From: Spongilla lacustris
Taxonomy: Eukaryota > Porifera > Demospongiae > Spongillida > Spongillidae
NCBI GenBank assembly: GCA_949361645.1
Contig: OX442415.1
Coordinates: forward strand, 9,207,254 to 9,271,253
Reading direction: 5' to 3'
Length of the DNA stretch: 64,000 nt
Part shown: positions 62,762 to 64,000 of the stretch, piece after piece
Numbering within the stretch: the stretch's first letter is position 1
Layout: each line of letters begins with the position of its first letter
Notes under the pieces: model-generated
Seen by the model: only the letters and a program-made list of their open reading frames with translations
What the model was told of the DNA's origin: nothing
Databases searched by the model: none
Translations under genes and position numbers: made by a program

Positions 62762-64000
62762 TTATACAACAGAGTAGCTAGTGCTTACTGTAAAAACAGT
62801 GGTTTGATTGAAATCGGCTGTGAGAAGGTATACACTTCCGGTGGCTTGTATAACGAATTGCAGCAAAGGAACAACTCTGTAATAAAAGTCAACTGCAGGT
62901 CTAAATTGGGCTGGCATGCTCGCGCTAAATCTGGGTAAATTTGTGACGGATCCGCTTGGAGTTATATTGCTGTAGCTATTTACATTGATAAACACCATCG
63001 AACCGATTCTACAGAGCTTAAAGGTGGTAGAAGTACCTTCTGCCGTATTCGACCAAGTTCCCGTTAAGGAGGCTTCTTCGTACCAATTGATTGTTGAAGA
63101 CCCGTTGCCGAAAGTGACACCCTCGTTGCAGATTGCTCGTGTGTTGATCGAAAGAAAAGCTCCAATGCCGTATATTGTCGAAACGTACAAGTTGGTGCCA
63201 ATCCTTACCGGATGAACCATCGTAATATCCCCGCCACTTATGGAATCTATTGTATCGGTATACAGGCCGTACGCGCTCGATATTTTTAAATTAGATGTCA
63301 CGTTTCCAACGACTGACAAATTCCCCAACGCGGCTATGTTTCTGCTTGCAGTGACGCTGCCGGTTACGTTTACTTGAGCGCTGCTTGGCAGCAATGCGAT
63401 ATTTTGGTTGTTGGAAGTCGATATCAACAATTGGCTCGTACTTGTTGATTGGGCAATCGCATCAACGCGCAACGTACTTCCAGTGTCGACAGTTACAGAC
63501 CCTCCTTGTGCAGTTAGATTGATACCGGTGCCAGACAATGATAGTGCAGATGACAGCGTGCTGATGCTGCTGGCCACGACGCTGCCCTGGGCGATGACGC
63601 TGCCTGTCGTGCTGATGCCGCCGTTGATCTGCACCGTGTTGCCCGATTGGGGCGAGACGTTGTTGGTCACCACGTTGCCTGTGACCGTGGCGTTCCCGTT
63701 CACCTGCACGTCGTTCCCGGTGATGTACTCACGATTAGATCACCCCTCACCGTCACGTTGCCCGAGGTGTCGATGTCTCCCGCCACCTGCACGCTCTGTC
63801 CGCTCTGGGGCCTGACCGTGTTCGCGATCACGCTCCCGGTGGTCGTGAGGTTGCCGCTGAGGGAGGTGTTCCCGGCCAGGAAGATGCTGCCACCGGTCGT
63901 CGGGGCGATGGTGATGTCACCCCCTACCACACCCACGTTGCCGGCCTGCAGGGTGATCGAGCCCCCGCTGAACGGAGTTATAGTGTTGACCGCCAGGGCG
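62762..64000 (-). pseudogene. Fiber protein, C-terminal part (B), runs past the window
   Basis: The C-terminal head (INWYEEASLTGTWSNTAEGT, FKLCRIGSMVFINV, MPAQFRPAVDFYYRVVPLLQ) aligns with A only in its framework. From about 63550 toward the N-terminus the shaft (ITGNDVQVNGNATVTGNVV, STTGSVIAQGSVVASSISTL) is nearly identical to A. A net 10-bp deletion near 63724-63740 shifts the frame within the shaft. The N-terminus is beyond 64000. Confidence 0.7.

Larger units (their letters stand above)
27613..64000. mobile_element. Polinton/Maverick B (left end and body; runs past the window; split by A)
   Basis: The left end at 27613 reads AGTAGGTTATAGAAGACTAC, followed by TTTTGAGACACA, matching the terminus of element A. 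Its parts are 27613-28526 and 53224 to beyond 64000. The gene order from the left end is coiled-coil protein (split), integrase, 159-aa protein, 113-aa protein, SAP-like protein, 298-aa + strand protein, penton, major capsid protein, repeat protein, basic protein, fiber. The preserved MCP, penton and integrase frames show that it was a virus-type Polinton. The right end, polymerase and ATPase should lie beyond 64000. Confidence 0.85.

Overview
The window looks like nuclear DNA of an invertebrate animal. It has short GT/AG introns, AT-rich intergenic DNA with MITEs and satellites, and one recognisable metazoan gene of the NCKIPSD/SPIN90 type. Most of the right half is two large Polinton/Maverick-class (adintovirus-like) integrated DNA viruses, clearly more GC-rich than the host DNA. 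I cannot name the species.

Positions 1-14.7 kb hold repeats and decayed mobile DNA: a MITE (265-467), a Merlin/ISXO2-type transposase fragment (3240-3663) beside a 263-bp foldback element (3759-4021), about 16 units of a ~190-bp satellite (4985-8092), a ~0.9-kb direct duplication (8093-8960 and 10136-11030) and a Penelope-like reverse transcriptase fragment (13227-13731). Positions 14.8-19.8 kb carry the 3' exons of the NCKIPSD/SPIN90 homologue, with several lesions and several intronic minisatellites. Positions 21.4-22.7 kb are a 63-bp tandem array with higher-order structure, which abuts a remnant (element C, 22733-23730) of a third Polinton. Positions 25.2-26.1 kb are a triplicated repeat.

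From 27613 to the window end lies Polinton B, whose right end is outside the window. Polinton A (28527-53223, 24,697 bp) is inserted in the same orientation inside B's first left-end gene. A has 559/560-bp terminal inverted repeats starting AGTAGG and a 5-bp target duplication GCCCT. B's copy of that gene is therefore split: its C-terminal part is at 28102-28526 and its N-terminal part starts at 53224. A and B share the gene order: coiled-coil protein, retrovirus-like integrase, two small unknown proteins, SAP-like protein, a + strand protein with a hydrophobic C-terminal region, penton-type minor capsid protein, double-jelly-roll-type major capsid protein, repeat-rich protein, basic protein, long fiber. 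A continues with small membrane proteins, an A32-type packaging ATPase, a 200-N assembly gap, protein-primed DNA polymerase B, two zinc-finger paralogues, a TBP-like protein, a Cys-rich protein and a small zinc-finger protein. The two copies carry different lesions: A has broken capsid genes, B has broken SAP-like and 113-aa genes.

The most unusual signal is a set of tiny GC-rich hairpins scattered through A, B and C, between and inside genes. Several share a GCA (or TGC) loop while both arms change together (TTGC-GCA-GCAA, ATGC-GCA-GCAT, GTCC-GCA-GGAC, TCCC-GCA-GGGA). Many of the insertions and deletions that distinguish A from B fall exactly at these hairpins. Other points of note are a fiber whose tip is strongly diverged while its shaft is nearly identical between A and B, and two candidate promoter motifs shared by groups of viral genes.
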